The notes under the pieces: generated by a model
Database searches by the model: none
What the model saw: only the letters and a program-made list of their open reading frames with translations
Told to the model about the DNA's origin: nothing
Shown here: positions 1 through 7,470 of the stretch, in pieces
Numbering within the stretch: position 1 is the stretch's first letter
How the letters are laid out: every line of letters begins with the position of its first letter
Made by a program: the position numbers and the translations under genes
Assembly (NCBI RefSeq): GCF_030317145.1
Contig: NZ_JASZYE010000001.1
Location: forward strand, 1,240,001-1,304,000
Direction: 5' to 3'
DNA: 64,000 bases
Origin: Variovorax flavidus
GTDB lineage: Bacteria; Pseudomonadota; Gammaproteobacteria; Burkholderiales; Burkholderiaceae_C

Positions 1-57
1 ATGCCCTCTGGGCGAGCAGGATCCGTGCCCAAGGTATACAAGATGGGCGATCCGTGA
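1..57 (+). CDS. possible C-terminal tail of a truncated protein
   Basis: The first frame is open from the window edge to a TGA at 55-57 and would encode the last 18 residues of a protein that starts outside the window, ending KVYKMGDP. Nothing in so short a tail identifies a family. A strong plus-strand terminator hairpin at 483-518 would fit a plus-strand transcript entering from the left, but it lies far downstream. The stretch could equally be non-coding. Confidence 0.25.
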   Translation: MPSGRAGSVPKVYKMGDP

Positions 58-482
58 TGGGGCAGTTGGAACGTGGCGACCGTTGTCCCCGAGCCCCGTG
101 GACAGACTTGTGGACAACCACCTGCACAACGCAAGGGATCGACTCCAGACTTGGCTTCCAACGCAGTGCCTCGAAAACAGGCAGGTCACCGGCCCGGAGC
201 TCGAAGGCACAGATTCACCGATGGACCGGTACGTGTTTCCACCTACGTCGCCCCGCGCGGTCACGTGGCTGCACACGAAACTCTCGATGGCGCCTGCCTG
301 AACAACCGCGCGGCGGGAAACCTTTTGTGGCAGCTGAAACCTGGGGAATCGCGCAAAGCCGCCGATCGATGAAGACGCGCGCAGGGCAAATGCTTAGAGT
401 GGGCCCGTTGGGTTTCCGGTGCGCCTCTCAAGTAGGCAAACGCAGCCTCTCGCAGGCAAACGCAGCACCAAGGGAAGCCCAG
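58..482. other. stretch without a recognisable gene
   Basis: About 425 bp with no convincing coding sequence: the short open frames here resemble no family and overlap each other. It contains TTGTGGACAA near 109-118, one mismatch from a DnaA-box-like 9-mer, and a 13-bp direct repeat at 434-466. Neither is enough to call an origin. Confidence 0.4.
434..466. repeat. 13-bp direct repeat, two copies
   Basis: AGGCAAACGCAGC occurs at 434-446 and again at 454-466, a period of 20 bp, about two helical turns. Such spacing suits a protein binding two sites on one face of the DNA. No regulator is identified and chance is possible. Confidence 0.45.
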
Positions 483-518
483 GGCCCAGCGACTAAATCC
501 CGCTGGGCCTCTTTGTTT
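483..518 (+). terminator. Rho-independent terminator (plus direction)
   Basis: A perfect 9-bp stem, GGCCCAGCG (483-491) with CGCTGGGCC (501-509), is closed by a 9-nt loop and followed on the plus strand by TCTTTGTTT. It overlaps the last codons of the minus-strand gene that ends at 493. The T-rich side is only on the plus strand, so it would stop transcripts coming from the left. Confidence 0.6.
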
Positions 519-1080
519 GCGCGCCGAGTTCTGCGGCCAGCCATTCGAGCGCGTCGCGCGCTGTCGGAGCGAGGTGGATCGACCGCGCCAGCATGAGGTT
601 GAGCGGCTGGCCGAAGGCCTCGACCATCGCGCCGGTCTCGACCTCCCTGACCTCCCCTACCGCATCCGCACTGCAGGCGATTGCGGCGGAAACCCGGTCC
701 GCATAGGTGCCTTCGGGAACGCCGTAGCCGACCACGGGCTTCCCGAGCGCGACGGCGAACCCGACTTCGAACACCGTGCCCGAATCGGGCTCCTGGCCGC
801 GAAAGCTCACGAGGTTGGCGATGACACCGGCCGACTGCCGGATCATCTCGACGTTGCCTTCGTAGATGGCTTGCGCCAGATCATCGGGTTGGGGGTGGGT
901 TGCCGGCGACAGGGCGGTGTCGGTTGGCGCGAGCCCTTCCATGCCGAGTTGCGCGCATTGCGCCTTCAGGGCCAGGAAGATGTTCTCCTGGCCGGGAAAA
1001 AAGACATCCGGGCCTGCGAGGTAGATGCGCGGGCGATGGTGATCGGAAATGCTGGATGGACTCGAACTCATCGCGGGCAT
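493..1080 (-). CDS. nucleoside 2-deoxyribosyltransferase family protein
   Basis: A 195-residue protein of the nucleoside 2-deoxyribosyltransferase family, which transfers or releases the deoxyribose of nucleosides in purine and pyrimidine salvage and in sanitising odd nucleotides. The family's glycine-rich start is YLAGPDVF at residues 20-27, and FEVGFA at 104-109 carries the presumed nucleophilic glutamate, E105, behind the substrate loop GQEPDSG. Length is close to the 150-190 residues usual for the family. The ATG at 1080 has a purine-rich GAGG upstream; a second ATG three codons in is equally possible. It is divergent from the small gene at 1143. Whether it transfers the sugar or simply hydrolyses the bond cannot be read from the sequence. 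Confidence 0.85.
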   Translation of the reverse strand: MPAMSSSPSSISDHHRPRIYLAGPDVFFPGQENIFLALKAQCAQLGMEGLAPTDTALSPATHPQPDDLAQAIYEGNVEMIRQSAGVIANLVSFRGQEPDSGTVFEVGFAVALGKPVVGYGVPEGTYADRVSAAIACSADAVGEVREVETGAMVEAFGQPLNLMLARSIHLAPTARDALEWLAAELGAQTKRPSGI

Positions 1081-1142
1081 CGTACCCCTGCCTCACCCTT
1101 GCATCAGCACATCCCGTAACCCTCGTCCCCTAAGATTCAAGC

Positions 1143-1358
1143 TTGGATTTCCCTGCCATCAACGACGCCGCGTCGGCGCGCGCCGCCGTCCAACACCTTT
1201 CGACCCGCCTTCGCGCAGCGGGCATCGGGTCCTTTCGCGCCCCGCCGCCGGAGCCCACGACCTGCTGCGGCCGAGGCTGCAACGGTTGCGTCTGGGAAGG
1301 CTATCTGGATGCGGTCGCCTGGTGGCGCGACGATGCGTTGGCGCTGCTGCCGAAGTGA
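1143..1358 (+). CDS. oxidoreductase-like domain protein, cysteine motif
   Basis: A 71-residue protein starting at TTG. Its core CCGRGCNGCVWEGY (residues 41-54) is the signature of the oxidoreductase-like family (Pfam Oxidored-like), short proteins with a clustered-cysteine motif whose biochemical role is not settled. Cysteines 41, 42, 46 and 49 could hold a metal or an iron-sulfur centre; that is inference. It is divergent from the deoxyribosyltransferase gene with 62 bp between, and is followed 79 bp later by another small plus-strand gene. Confidence 0.7.
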   Translation: MDFPAINDAASARAAVQHLSTRLRAAGIGSFRAPPPEPTTCCGRGCNGCVWEGYLDAVAWWRDDALALLPK

Positions 1359-1437
1359 TCGTGCAGCGCAAGCCAGGGCGAACCTACAACCTCCGCGCTA
1401 TTGGCCCGTCGCGCGTCGATTCGACAGAATTCGGCGC

Positions 1438-1746
1438 ATGGAACAGTTCCACTTCTCCAGCCGGCCGGCACCGTCTTCCACCGGGCTGTTCGGGCCACGG
1501 CGGCTCCGCGTTCCCGTGGACCAACCCCGCAGGGCTCTCACCGCCGAGGCGCCCCCGCCCCCGATGAGCCTGGAGGAGATCCGGATGGTGGCCAGCTGGT
1601 GGCGCCGCGGCGGCGACGTGGACGACCGCCGCGCCAAGGTCGCCGACGCGCTGGATGCATTGGCGGACCACCGCATGGGCGCGCTGGGGCCGAAGCCGGC
1701 CCGGAAGACAGTCACCCAGAGAATCTCGGAGCTGATGGGCCTCTAG
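1438..1746 (+). CDS. hypothetical protein
   Basis: A 102-residue protein beginning MEQFHFSS. The N-terminal 40 residues are rich in serine, arginine and proline; the C-terminal part is charged and probably helical, with a WWRRGGDVDDRRAKVADALDA stretch around residues 60-80. No signal peptide, membrane segment or known catalytic motif is visible. It converges on the Bug-receptor gene with five bases between the stop codons. I do not recognise the family. Confidence 0.5.
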   Translation: MEQFHFSSRPAPSSTGLFGPRRLRVPVDQPRRALTAEAPPPPMSLEEIRMVASWWRRGGDVDDRRAKVADALDALADHRMGALGPKPARKTVTQRISELMGL

Positions 1747-1751
1747 CCCGC

Positions 1752-2738
1752 CTATTGCGGCTCGATCCCGGCCTTCTTGACGAGCGCCGCGTACTTCGCC
1801 AACTCGCTCTTGAATGCAGCTTGTGCGTGTTCGGGCGTGCTGACGGCAATCGTGTTGCCTTGCTTGGCCATCGCTTCCTTGACGGCAGGGTCTTCGAAGG
1901 CGGTGACCACCGCGTCGTGAACCTTCTTCACGTTGGCCGCACTCAGCCCCTTCGGCCCGATGACGGCGAACCATGCATCCACCACGAAATTCGGCAGCCC
2001 CTGCTCGACGAAGGTCGGGATTTCCGGCGCCGCCGGAACGCGCTGCGCCGTGAGAACGCCGATCGCGCGCAGCGCACCGCTCTTGATGTGCGCCTGGACG
2101 CTCGGCAGTGCGGCGGTGCCGAACTCGACCTGCCCGCCGATCAGGTCGGTCACCATCGGGCCGACGCCTTTGTAGGGGATGTGCTTGGCGGTCACGCCCG
2201 CCTGCTCGAGGAACAGCTCGGTCGCCAGGTGCAGGATGGTGCCGTTGCCGCCGGATGCGAAATTCAGCGCCCCCGGCTTGCTCTTGAGCAGGGCGATGAG
2301 TTCCTTGCTGTTGTTCGCCGGCACCTTCGGATTGACCACCAGCACCATCGGCGTCGCGCCCACGATCGCGATCGGCGTGAAGTCGCCCGGCATGTCGAAA
2401 GGCAGCGACTTGAACACGCGCGGAAAGATGACGACGTTGTTCGACACGATCGACAGCGTGTTGCCATCGGGCGCCGAACGCGCCAACGCCTGAAGGCCGA
2501 CCACGCCACCGGCGCCGGGCTGGTTGTCGACCACCACCGCGGCATTGAGCGCCTTCGAGAGTGCGGGCTGCGCTGCCCGCGTGATCGCGTCCACGCCCGA
2601 GCCCGTGGCATTGGGCAGGATGAAACGGATGGAGCCGGATTGAGCGAACGCAGCAAACGGCTGCGCGCCCAGCGCGACGGCTGCCAGCGAGGCAGCCAGC
2701 ACCGAGCGGCGAGAGAATTCCTGTTGATCTCGAATCAT
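1752..2738 (-). CDS. Bug-family (TctC-type) periplasmic solute receptor
   Basis: A 328-residue extracytoplasmic solute-binding protein of the tripartite tricarboxylate transporter family (Bug/TctC). The start has RR followed by SVLAASLAAVALGAQPF and ends in a signal cleavage site near AFAQ (residue 33), so it is exported. Family marks are the VVDNQPGAGG block, the PDGNTL block, and the FASGGNGTILHL and IPYKGVGP blocks that line the carboxylate pocket. The ATG at 2738 was chosen because AAGGAGACAAGC precedes it. No TctA or TctB membrane genes are nearby, as is common for the expanded Bug paralogues of Comamonadaceae and Bordetella. It is last in an operon with a CoA-transferase and an HMG-CoA-lyase-like gene, so its ligand is probably a branched dicarboxylate; that is inference. 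Confidence 0.9.
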   Translation of the reverse strand: MIRDQQEFSRRSVLAASLAAVALGAQPFAAFAQSGSIRFILPNATGSGVDAITRAAQPALSKALNAAVVVDNQPGAGGVVGLQALARSAPDGNTLSIVSNNVVIFPRVFKSLPFDMPGDFTPIAIVGATPMVLVVNPKVPANNSKELIALLKSKPGALNFASGGNGTILHLATELFLEQAGVTAKHIPYKGVGPMVTDLIGGQVEFGTAALPSVQAHIKSGALRAIGVLTAQRVPAAPEIPTFVEQGLPNFVVDAWFAVIGPKGLSAANVKKVHDAVVTAFEDPAVKEAMAKQGNTIAVSTPEHAQAAFKSELAKYAALVKKAGIEPQ

Positions 2739-2788
2739 GCTTGTCTCCTTTTTCATGTGGGGGTGCGGCCGTCCGCAAGCCCGTTGGT

Positions 2789-4015
2789 TCATGCCACGAT
2801 GTTGCGCAACCTCAGGCCTTCCACGTCGGCATCGGTGCAGCCCAATTCCTTCAGCAGATCTGCAGTGTGCTCGCCCAGTCTCGGAGGACTGAGGCGGACG
2901 CCGAGTCGCCGCCCCTCCAGTGTGAACGGAAACAGGGTGGTCTTCACGGTCTGGCCCGCCTTCGGGCCGTCGGACAGGCGCATGTCGGCCAAGCCACCCG
3001 TGGCGAGGAGATGCTCGTCGTCGTACAGGTCCTCGGGCTTGCGGATCGGCGCGAAGGGCAGGCCCGCCTTTTCCATCACCTGGGCCAGCTCCGTCGCGCT
3101 CCGATGCGCGATGCCCTCCCCGATCGCCTTGAGCAGGCGCGGCCGATGGCCCACGCGTTCGTTGTTGGTGGCAAGCCCCGGCTCGGCCTTCAGGTCGGCA
3201 AGACCCAGCGCATCGCAGAAGGCAGTCCACTGGGAATCGCTCACCGCTGCCAGGAAAATCTGCTCGCCGTCCTTGACCGTGAACACGTCGTACACGGCCC
3301 AGGGGTTGTCGCGGGCCGGCATGGGTGCCGGGTGCTTGCCCGTCACCGCGTACTGCAGCATGTGCTGCCCCATCAGGAAGACGTTGTTCTCGTACAGCGC
3401 CGACTGCACTTCCATGCCCCGGCCGGTGATCCCTCGCTGGATGAGCGCGCCCAGCACGGCGATGGCACCGAAGAGGCCGCCCATGATGTCGTTGACGCTC
3501 GTGCCCGCACGCAACGGATCGCCGGGCCGCCCTGTCATGTAGGCCAGGCCACCCATCATCTGGACGACCTCGTCGAGCGCCGTGCGATGGTCGTAGGGTC
3601 CGGGCAGGAAGCCCTTGTGGCTCGCGTAGATGATGCGCGGATTCACCTTCGAGAGGGAGGCGTAGTCCAGGCCGTACTTGGCCATCGTGCCTGGCTTGAA
3701 GTTCTCTGCCACGACGTCGGCCGTCGCCGTCAGGCGCCGCGCGGTCTCGGCGCCCTCCTCGGTGTGCAGGTCGATGCCGATGCTCTTCTTGTTGCGGTTG
3801 AACATCGGGAAGAAGCCTGCGCCCGCACCCACCAGCCGGCGGCTGTGATCGCCGTTCACCGGCTCGATCTTGATGACTTCGGCGCCCAGGTCGGCCAGCA
3901 CCATGCCGCAGGTGGGGCCCATCACCATGTGGGTGAACTCGACGACGCGCAAGCCTTTCAGCGGCTGCGGAATCTGGGCCTGCTCGCCCGATGGGTCCTG
4001 TGTGGGCGTGCTCAT
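2789..4015 (-). CDS. CaiB/BaiF-type (class III) CoA-transferase
   Basis: A 408-residue family III CoA-transferase, which moves CoA between organic acids through an aspartyl-CoA thioester. The N-terminus has the family pattern LKGLRVVEFTHMVMGPTCGM, then DLGAEVIKIEPV. The FNRNKKSIGIDL segment follows near residue 77. The catalytic aspartate is probably in the GTSVNDIMGG loop, although the usual motif differs a little between subfamilies. The ATG at 4015 overlaps the upstream lyase gene by 4 bp (ATGA), so the two are translationally coupled, and the Bug receptor follows 50 bp later. In this setting it would activate an imported carboxylate for cleavage by the lyase. The exact acid is unknown. 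Confidence 0.88.
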   Translation of the reverse strand: MSTPTQDPSGEQAQIPQPLKGLRVVEFTHMVMGPTCGMVLADLGAEVIKIEPVNGDHSRRLVGAGAGFFPMFNRNKKSIGIDLHTEEGAETARRLTATADVVAENFKPGTMAKYGLDYASLSKVNPRIIYASHKGFLPGPYDHRTALDEVVQMMGGLAYMTGRPGDPLRAGTSVNDIMGGLFGAIAVLGALIQRGITGRGMEVQSALYENNVFLMGQHMLQYAVTGKHPAPMPARDNPWAVYDVFTVKDGEQIFLAAVSDSQWTAFCDALGLADLKAEPGLATNNERVGHRPRLLKAIGEGIAHRSATELAQVMEKAGLPFAPIRKPEDLYDDEHLLATGGLADMRLSDGPKAGQTVKTTLFPFTLEGRRLGVRLSPPRLGEHTADLLKELGCTDADVEGLRLRNIVA

Positions 4016-4956
4016 GCGGGCTGCTCCTGTTTCATGGTCCTGGGAAGGCCGGCGCGCCAGAGCGTGCCGTGCAAGGTCTCGCCCTCCAGCCAGTGGGCAA
4101 CCTTCTTGCGAAGCGCCAGCAGTGCATCGAAATCCTGGCCGCTCTCGATCCCCATGCTGGCGAGCATGTAGGCCAGATCCTCCGTCGCCACGTTGCCGCT
4201 CGCGCCGGGCGCATGCGGGCAGCCACCAATGCCGCCCAGGCACGCATCGAAACGGCTGATGCCGAGTTCGAGCGCGGCGTAGACGTTGGCCATTCCCATG
4301 CCCCGCGTGTCGTGGAAATGGCCGCAGTTCAGCTTGTCGCCCGCCACCGGCAGCACCTGCTCGAACAGCGAGCGCACCATGGCCGGGTCCGCGTAGCCCA
4401 CCGTGTCGGCGAGCCCCACGGCGTCGGCGCCGGCATCCAGCACGGCCTTGACCAGGCGCACGACCTCGGCCGGCGCCACGTGTCCCTGGATCGTGCAGCC
4501 GAAGGCGGTGCTGATGCCCACCTCGATCAGCGTGCGGGAGCCCCGCGCGTCGCGCGCCTCGCGGATGCGGGCAATGTCCTGCACCACTTCGTCGGGCGTC
4601 TTGCGCAAATTGGCCAGGCTGTGCGCATGGCTGGCCGACAGCGGCAACAGCATGAGCTCGGCTTCGCAGTCCATCGCGCGCTCGGCGCCCTTGAGGTTGG
4701 GCACCAGCACCGAGGCCCGGAGCCCCGGCAGGGTCCTGGCAAAAGCCAGTAGTTCGGCCGTGTCGGCCAGCTGCGGCAGCAGGCGCGCCGGCACGAAGGA
4801 ACCGACCTCGATTTCGCGCTGCCCGGCCGCATAGGCATCGCGGATCCATTCGAGCTTGGCGGCGGTGGGCACGACGCGAGCGATGCTCTGCAGCCCGTCG
4901 CGCAGGCCTACCTCGCGGATCACCGCCCTGCGGGGCAGCGTGGAAGATGGAATCAA
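4012..4956 (-). CDS. hydroxymethylglutaryl-CoA lyase-like enzyme
   Basis: A 314-residue enzyme of the HMGL-like TIM-barrel family. It has the metal/substrate motif REVGLRDGLQ at residues 14-23, the ASHAHSLAN block, NCGHFHDTRGMG with the two metal-binding histidines, and the C-terminal signature GGIGGCPHAPGASGN holding the catalytic cysteine. This signature is that of 3-hydroxy-3-methylglutaryl-CoA lyase, which yields acetyl-CoA and acetoacetate. Pairing with a CoA-transferase and a Bug receptor rather than with leucine-degradation genes suggests it serves an imported acid such as hydroxymethylglutarate or citramalate, but this cannot be decided from sequence. It is the first gene of the operon and faces the LysR gene at 5074. 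Confidence 0.85.
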   Translation of the reverse strand: MIPSSTLPRRAVIREVGLRDGLQSIARVVPTAAKLEWIRDAYAAGQREIEVGSFVPARLLPQLADTAELLAFARTLPGLRASVLVPNLKGAERAMDCEAELMLLPLSASHAHSLANLRKTPDEVVQDIARIREARDARGSRTLIEVGISTAFGCTIQGHVAPAEVVRLVKAVLDAGADAVGLADTVGYADPAMVRSLFEQVLPVAGDKLNCGHFHDTRGMGMANVYAALELGISRFDACLGGIGGCPHAPGASGNVATEDLAYMLASMGIESGQDFDALLALRKKVAHWLEGETLHGTLWRAGLPRTMKQEQPA

Positions 4957-5043
4957 GTTCGTCTCCTGATGGCGTTGAGCGCGCCATTGCGTTCATCGGA
5001 GCCTGAAGTCTAGAATTTCCGTAACGACAAATCTTCGCTATTT

Positions 5044-5061
5044 TGGAACGCCAGCGTTCCA
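5044..5061. promoter_or_regulatory. 18-bp perfect dyad, likely LysR operator
   Basis: TGGAACGC-CA-GCGTTCCA is a perfect inverted repeat with 8-bp arms, 13 bp upstream of the LysR gene start and in the 117-bp gap that separates it from the divergent lyase operon. LysR-type regulators usually bind interrupted dyads in exactly such divergent intergenic regions and control both directions. Binding is inferred. Confidence 0.55.
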
Positions 5062-5073
5062 TATCGGAATATC

Positions 5074-5991
5074 TTGCGCGACTTCGACCTCACCACCTTG
5101 CGACTGTTCGTCGCCGTTTGCGAGACGGGCAACATGGCCCGCGCGGGCGAGCGCGCCAGCATCGTCGGCTCGGCGATCAGCAAGCGGCTGGCTCAACTCG
5201 AACACCAGGTCCGCACGCCGCTGCTGGTGCGCAAGCGCCACGGTGTGGTGCCGACGGCCGCGGGCCAGACGCTACTGGAGCATGCGCGCAGCATGCTCGA
5301 TGGCGCAGCGCGCATCGAGCGCGACATGGAGAGCTACGTGGCCGGCGCGCACGGCCAGGTCCGCGTGCTGGCCAGCGTGTCCGCCATGACCGAATCGCTG
5401 GCCGACGATGTCGCCGCCTTCCTCAAGATGCCGGCCCATCGCACCATCCAGGTCGACCTGGAGGAAAGAGTGAGCCCGGAGATCGTCCGCGGCGTGCGTG
5501 ACGGCATGGCCTCGCTGGGCGTGTGCTGGGATGCCGCCGAACTCGGCGCGCTCCAGGCCCGCCCCTATCGCAGCGACCATCTCTGCATCGTCGTGCCGCC
5601 CCACCATCCGCTCGCGCGGCGCAAGACCGTGCGCTTCGAGGACACACTAGGCTACGAGCACGTGAGCCTGCCGATCAATAGCGCGGTACAGGTGATGCTC
5701 CGGCGCGCCGCGGCGCAGCTCGGGCGCACGCTGATCCACCGCATCGTCGTCAGCAACTTCGAGGCCGCGCTGCGCGTCGTGCGTGCCGGACTGGCGATCA
5801 GCCTGGTGCCGCGCGAAGTGGCCGACCGGCAAGGCGCGGCTTACGGGCTGCACGTCGTCCCCCTTGCAGAACCCTGGGCCCAGCGCCGCTTCATCGTTTG
5901 TTTTCGCGACGCGGAGCAGCTGTCGGTGGCGGCACGCGCGCTGGTGGAGCATCTCGCGGCGCAAGGCGGGATCGGCGCCGCGCGGGCCTAG
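5074..5991 (+). CDS. LysR-family transcriptional regulator
   Basis: A 305-residue LysR-type regulator. Residues 1-60 form the winged helix-turn-helix (LTTLRLFVAVCETGNMARAG, then the recognition helix VGSAISKRLAQLE). The rest is a periplasmic-binding-like effector domain with the usual HPLARR segment. The start is TTG at 5074, directly behind the dyad at 5044-5061. It is divergent from the lyase/CoA-transferase/Bug operon and most likely controls it in response to the substrate or its CoA ester. Its stop overlaps the convergent small lipoprotein gene by 4 bp. Confidence 0.9.
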   Translation: MRDFDLTTLRLFVAVCETGNMARAGERASIVGSAISKRLAQLEHQVRTPLLVRKRHGVVPTAAGQTLLEHARSMLDGAARIERDMESYVAGAHGQVRVLASVSAMTESLADDVAAFLKMPAHRTIQVDLEERVSPEIVRGVRDGMASLGVCWDAAELGALQARPYRSDHLCIVVPPHHPLARRKTVRFEDTLGYEHVSLPINSAVQVMLRRAAAQLGRTLIHRIVVSNFEAALRVVRAGLAISLVPREVADRQGAAYGLHVVPLAEPWAQRRFIVCFRDAEQLSVAARALVEHLAAQGGIGAARA

Positions 5992-6200
5992 TCCGTCGAT
6001 TTCATCGACATGGCGTTGCCGGCGGCCGGACTGGGGCGCTCGAACGTCTGAGACACCGTTGCCGGACCGCCCGTGCCTCCCGTGCCATTCGGGTCCGCCG
6101 CGGCGCCCATGACGAGCGGCGCGCTGTCCCCGCCGCCGCCACATGCTGTCAGGACGAAAGTCAGGAACACCGCCCCGATCGAAGTCCCATGGTTGTGCAT
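5988..6200 (-). CDS. small putative lipoprotein
   Basis: A 70-residue protein with a hydrophobic signal (GAVFLTFVL) ending in the lipobox LTAC, followed by a glycine run. This is typical of a lipid-anchored outer-membrane or periplasmic peptide. The mature 50 residues are rich in glycine, alanine, proline and serine with no domain. It is convergent with the LysR gene, the two stops overlapping by 4 bp. Confidence 0.55.
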   Translation of the reverse strand: MHNHGTSIGAVFLTFVLTACGGGGDSAPLVMGAAADPNGTGGTGGPATVSQTFERPSPAAGNAMSMKSTD

Positions 6201-6435
6201 GACAAGCTCCTCTCACGCTTCCGCCGGGGCCGGACAGCAGCCGGCGCCAGTTCGCAAGCGTTGCACAAAACGCGAGCAGTGCGCAATGACTTCGCTCGAC
6301 GCTGCGTCCAGGCCCATCCGCACACGAGCACGGCCCTGCCCTGTATCAGATCGTCTCAGTGCTCTCGCCGTGTGACGATCCGCATAGGCTGCGCCACTGG
6401 CGACATACCATCGGCTTGAAAGGGAGGACTCGACG

Positions 6436-7104
6436 ATGCCGACTCTGATCGTGACGAAAAACGGTGTGGCGTTTCGCAACGTGCGGCTGCTCGAAGGCGC
6501 GTTCAGGATCGGTCGCAGCATGAGCAACCACCTGGTGCTCCCAGCGGACACCGTCAGCAAGGCCCACGCGCTCCTCACCCGGCACGGACATTTCGTCACC
6601 CTCCACGACCTTCACAGCACCAACGGCACGCTTGTCAATGGCACGGACGTGTCGGTGCAGCCGCTGCTGGACCGCGACATCATCCAGATCTGCAACTTCG
6701 AGATGATGTTTCTCGACAGGGACTTTGCTTCGGCAGAAATCATCGAGGAACCTCCACCCGAACCTGTCGTGGACGCCGTGGAAACCGAGCGGGCGCCACT
6801 GGAGGCCGCTGTAGCAGCTGTCGGTGTCGATGCCAGCGGCCACCGCATCGGCGGCTCGCGCGGCGCGCGCTGGGTCGGCAATGGCGTGGCCTTCGCCCTC
6901 CCCGCGCAAGGCCGCGAGATCGAGGCCCTCATTACCGACGACGCGCTCGCATCCCATTTCGGTGCCTACGTACACGCCTCGGATGGCGCCAGCCGCGCGG
7001 TGAGCGCGTATGAAGAGAACCACGTGGCGATCAACGTGGCCGCCTGGTCGCGCTATGACGCCTCTCACCGGGAGCCGATCGTCGTCCGGTCGTCCGACTT
7101 CTGA
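6436..7104 (+). CDS. FHA-domain protein
   Basis: A 222-residue cytoplasmic protein whose first 100 residues form a forkhead-associated domain, a phosphothreonine-binding beta-sandwich. The conserved blocks are FRIGRS (22-27), SNHLVLP, VSKAHA and HSTNGTLVNG (about 62-71). The usual serine-arginine before the family histidine is SK here, which may weaken phosphopeptide binding. The remaining 120 residues have an acidic, proline-rich linker and a mixed C-terminal region I cannot assign. A GGGAGG ribosome site lies before the ATG. No kinase, phosphatase or type VI secretion gene is adjacent, so its partner is unknown. Confidence 0.85.
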   Translation: MPTLIVTKNGVAFRNVRLLEGAFRIGRSMSNHLVLPADTVSKAHALLTRHGHFVTLHDLHSTNGTLVNGTDVSVQPLLDRDIIQICNFEMMFLDRDFASAEIIEEPPPEPVVDAVETERAPLEAAVAAVGVDASGHRIGGSRGARWVGNGVAFALPAQGREIEALITDDALASHFGAYVHASDGASRAVSAYEENHVAINVAAWSRYDASHREPIVVRSSDF

Positions 7105-7184
7105 GTCGACACGGCGCAAGGTGAACCAGGCGGCACCCAGCCCCGTAGAAGGTGCGGCCCATCCACCTTCTTCAGGAGCGACTC

Positions 7185-7469
7185 ATGGCTTCCGTGCTGC
7201 AACGACATTCGATCATCACGCTCTGCTTCGGCAGCCTCGCGGCCTTCGGCGCGCAGGCCTTTCAAGGCGAGCAGAACCCTCTGCCTCCTCAGCCTTTCCA
7301 GTCCACGCTGTCGCGCGCTGACGTTCGCGCGCAGGCACGTACACCCGTGCAGATCAGCAACGGCGGCACGGGCGTGCAGCCGCGCACCCAGATGGCCGAT
7401 CGCGCCACGGTCCGCGCAGGCGCACGGGCCATCGCGGCGGAAGGCGCTGCCACCTACGGCGACAACTAG
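7185..7469 (+). CDS. small secreted hypothetical protein
   Basis: A 94-residue protein with a classical signal peptide (ITLCFGSLAAFGAQA, cleavage near residue 25). The mature region of about 70 residues is polar, with repeated RADVRAQAR-like and RATVRAGAR-like stretches. It resembles the short secreted DUF4148-type proteins common in Burkholderiales, but I would not assign it firmly. AGGAG lies 6 bases before the ATG. It converges on norR with one base between the stops. Confidence 0.6.
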   Translation: MASVLQRHSIITLCFGSLAAFGAQAFQGEQNPLPPQPFQSTLSRADVRAQARTPVQISNGGTGVQPRTQMADRATVRAGARAIAAEGAATYGDN

Positions 7470-7470
7470 C

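Noticed and set aside
58..482. replication origin with DnaA boxes
   Set aside because: Only one imperfect 9-mer and no A+T-rich unwinding region or dnaA/gidA neighbour.
1401..3542. 713-codon plus-strand frame over the Bug and CoA-transferase genes
   Set aside because: It runs through two well-supported minus-strand genes and shows no family motif.
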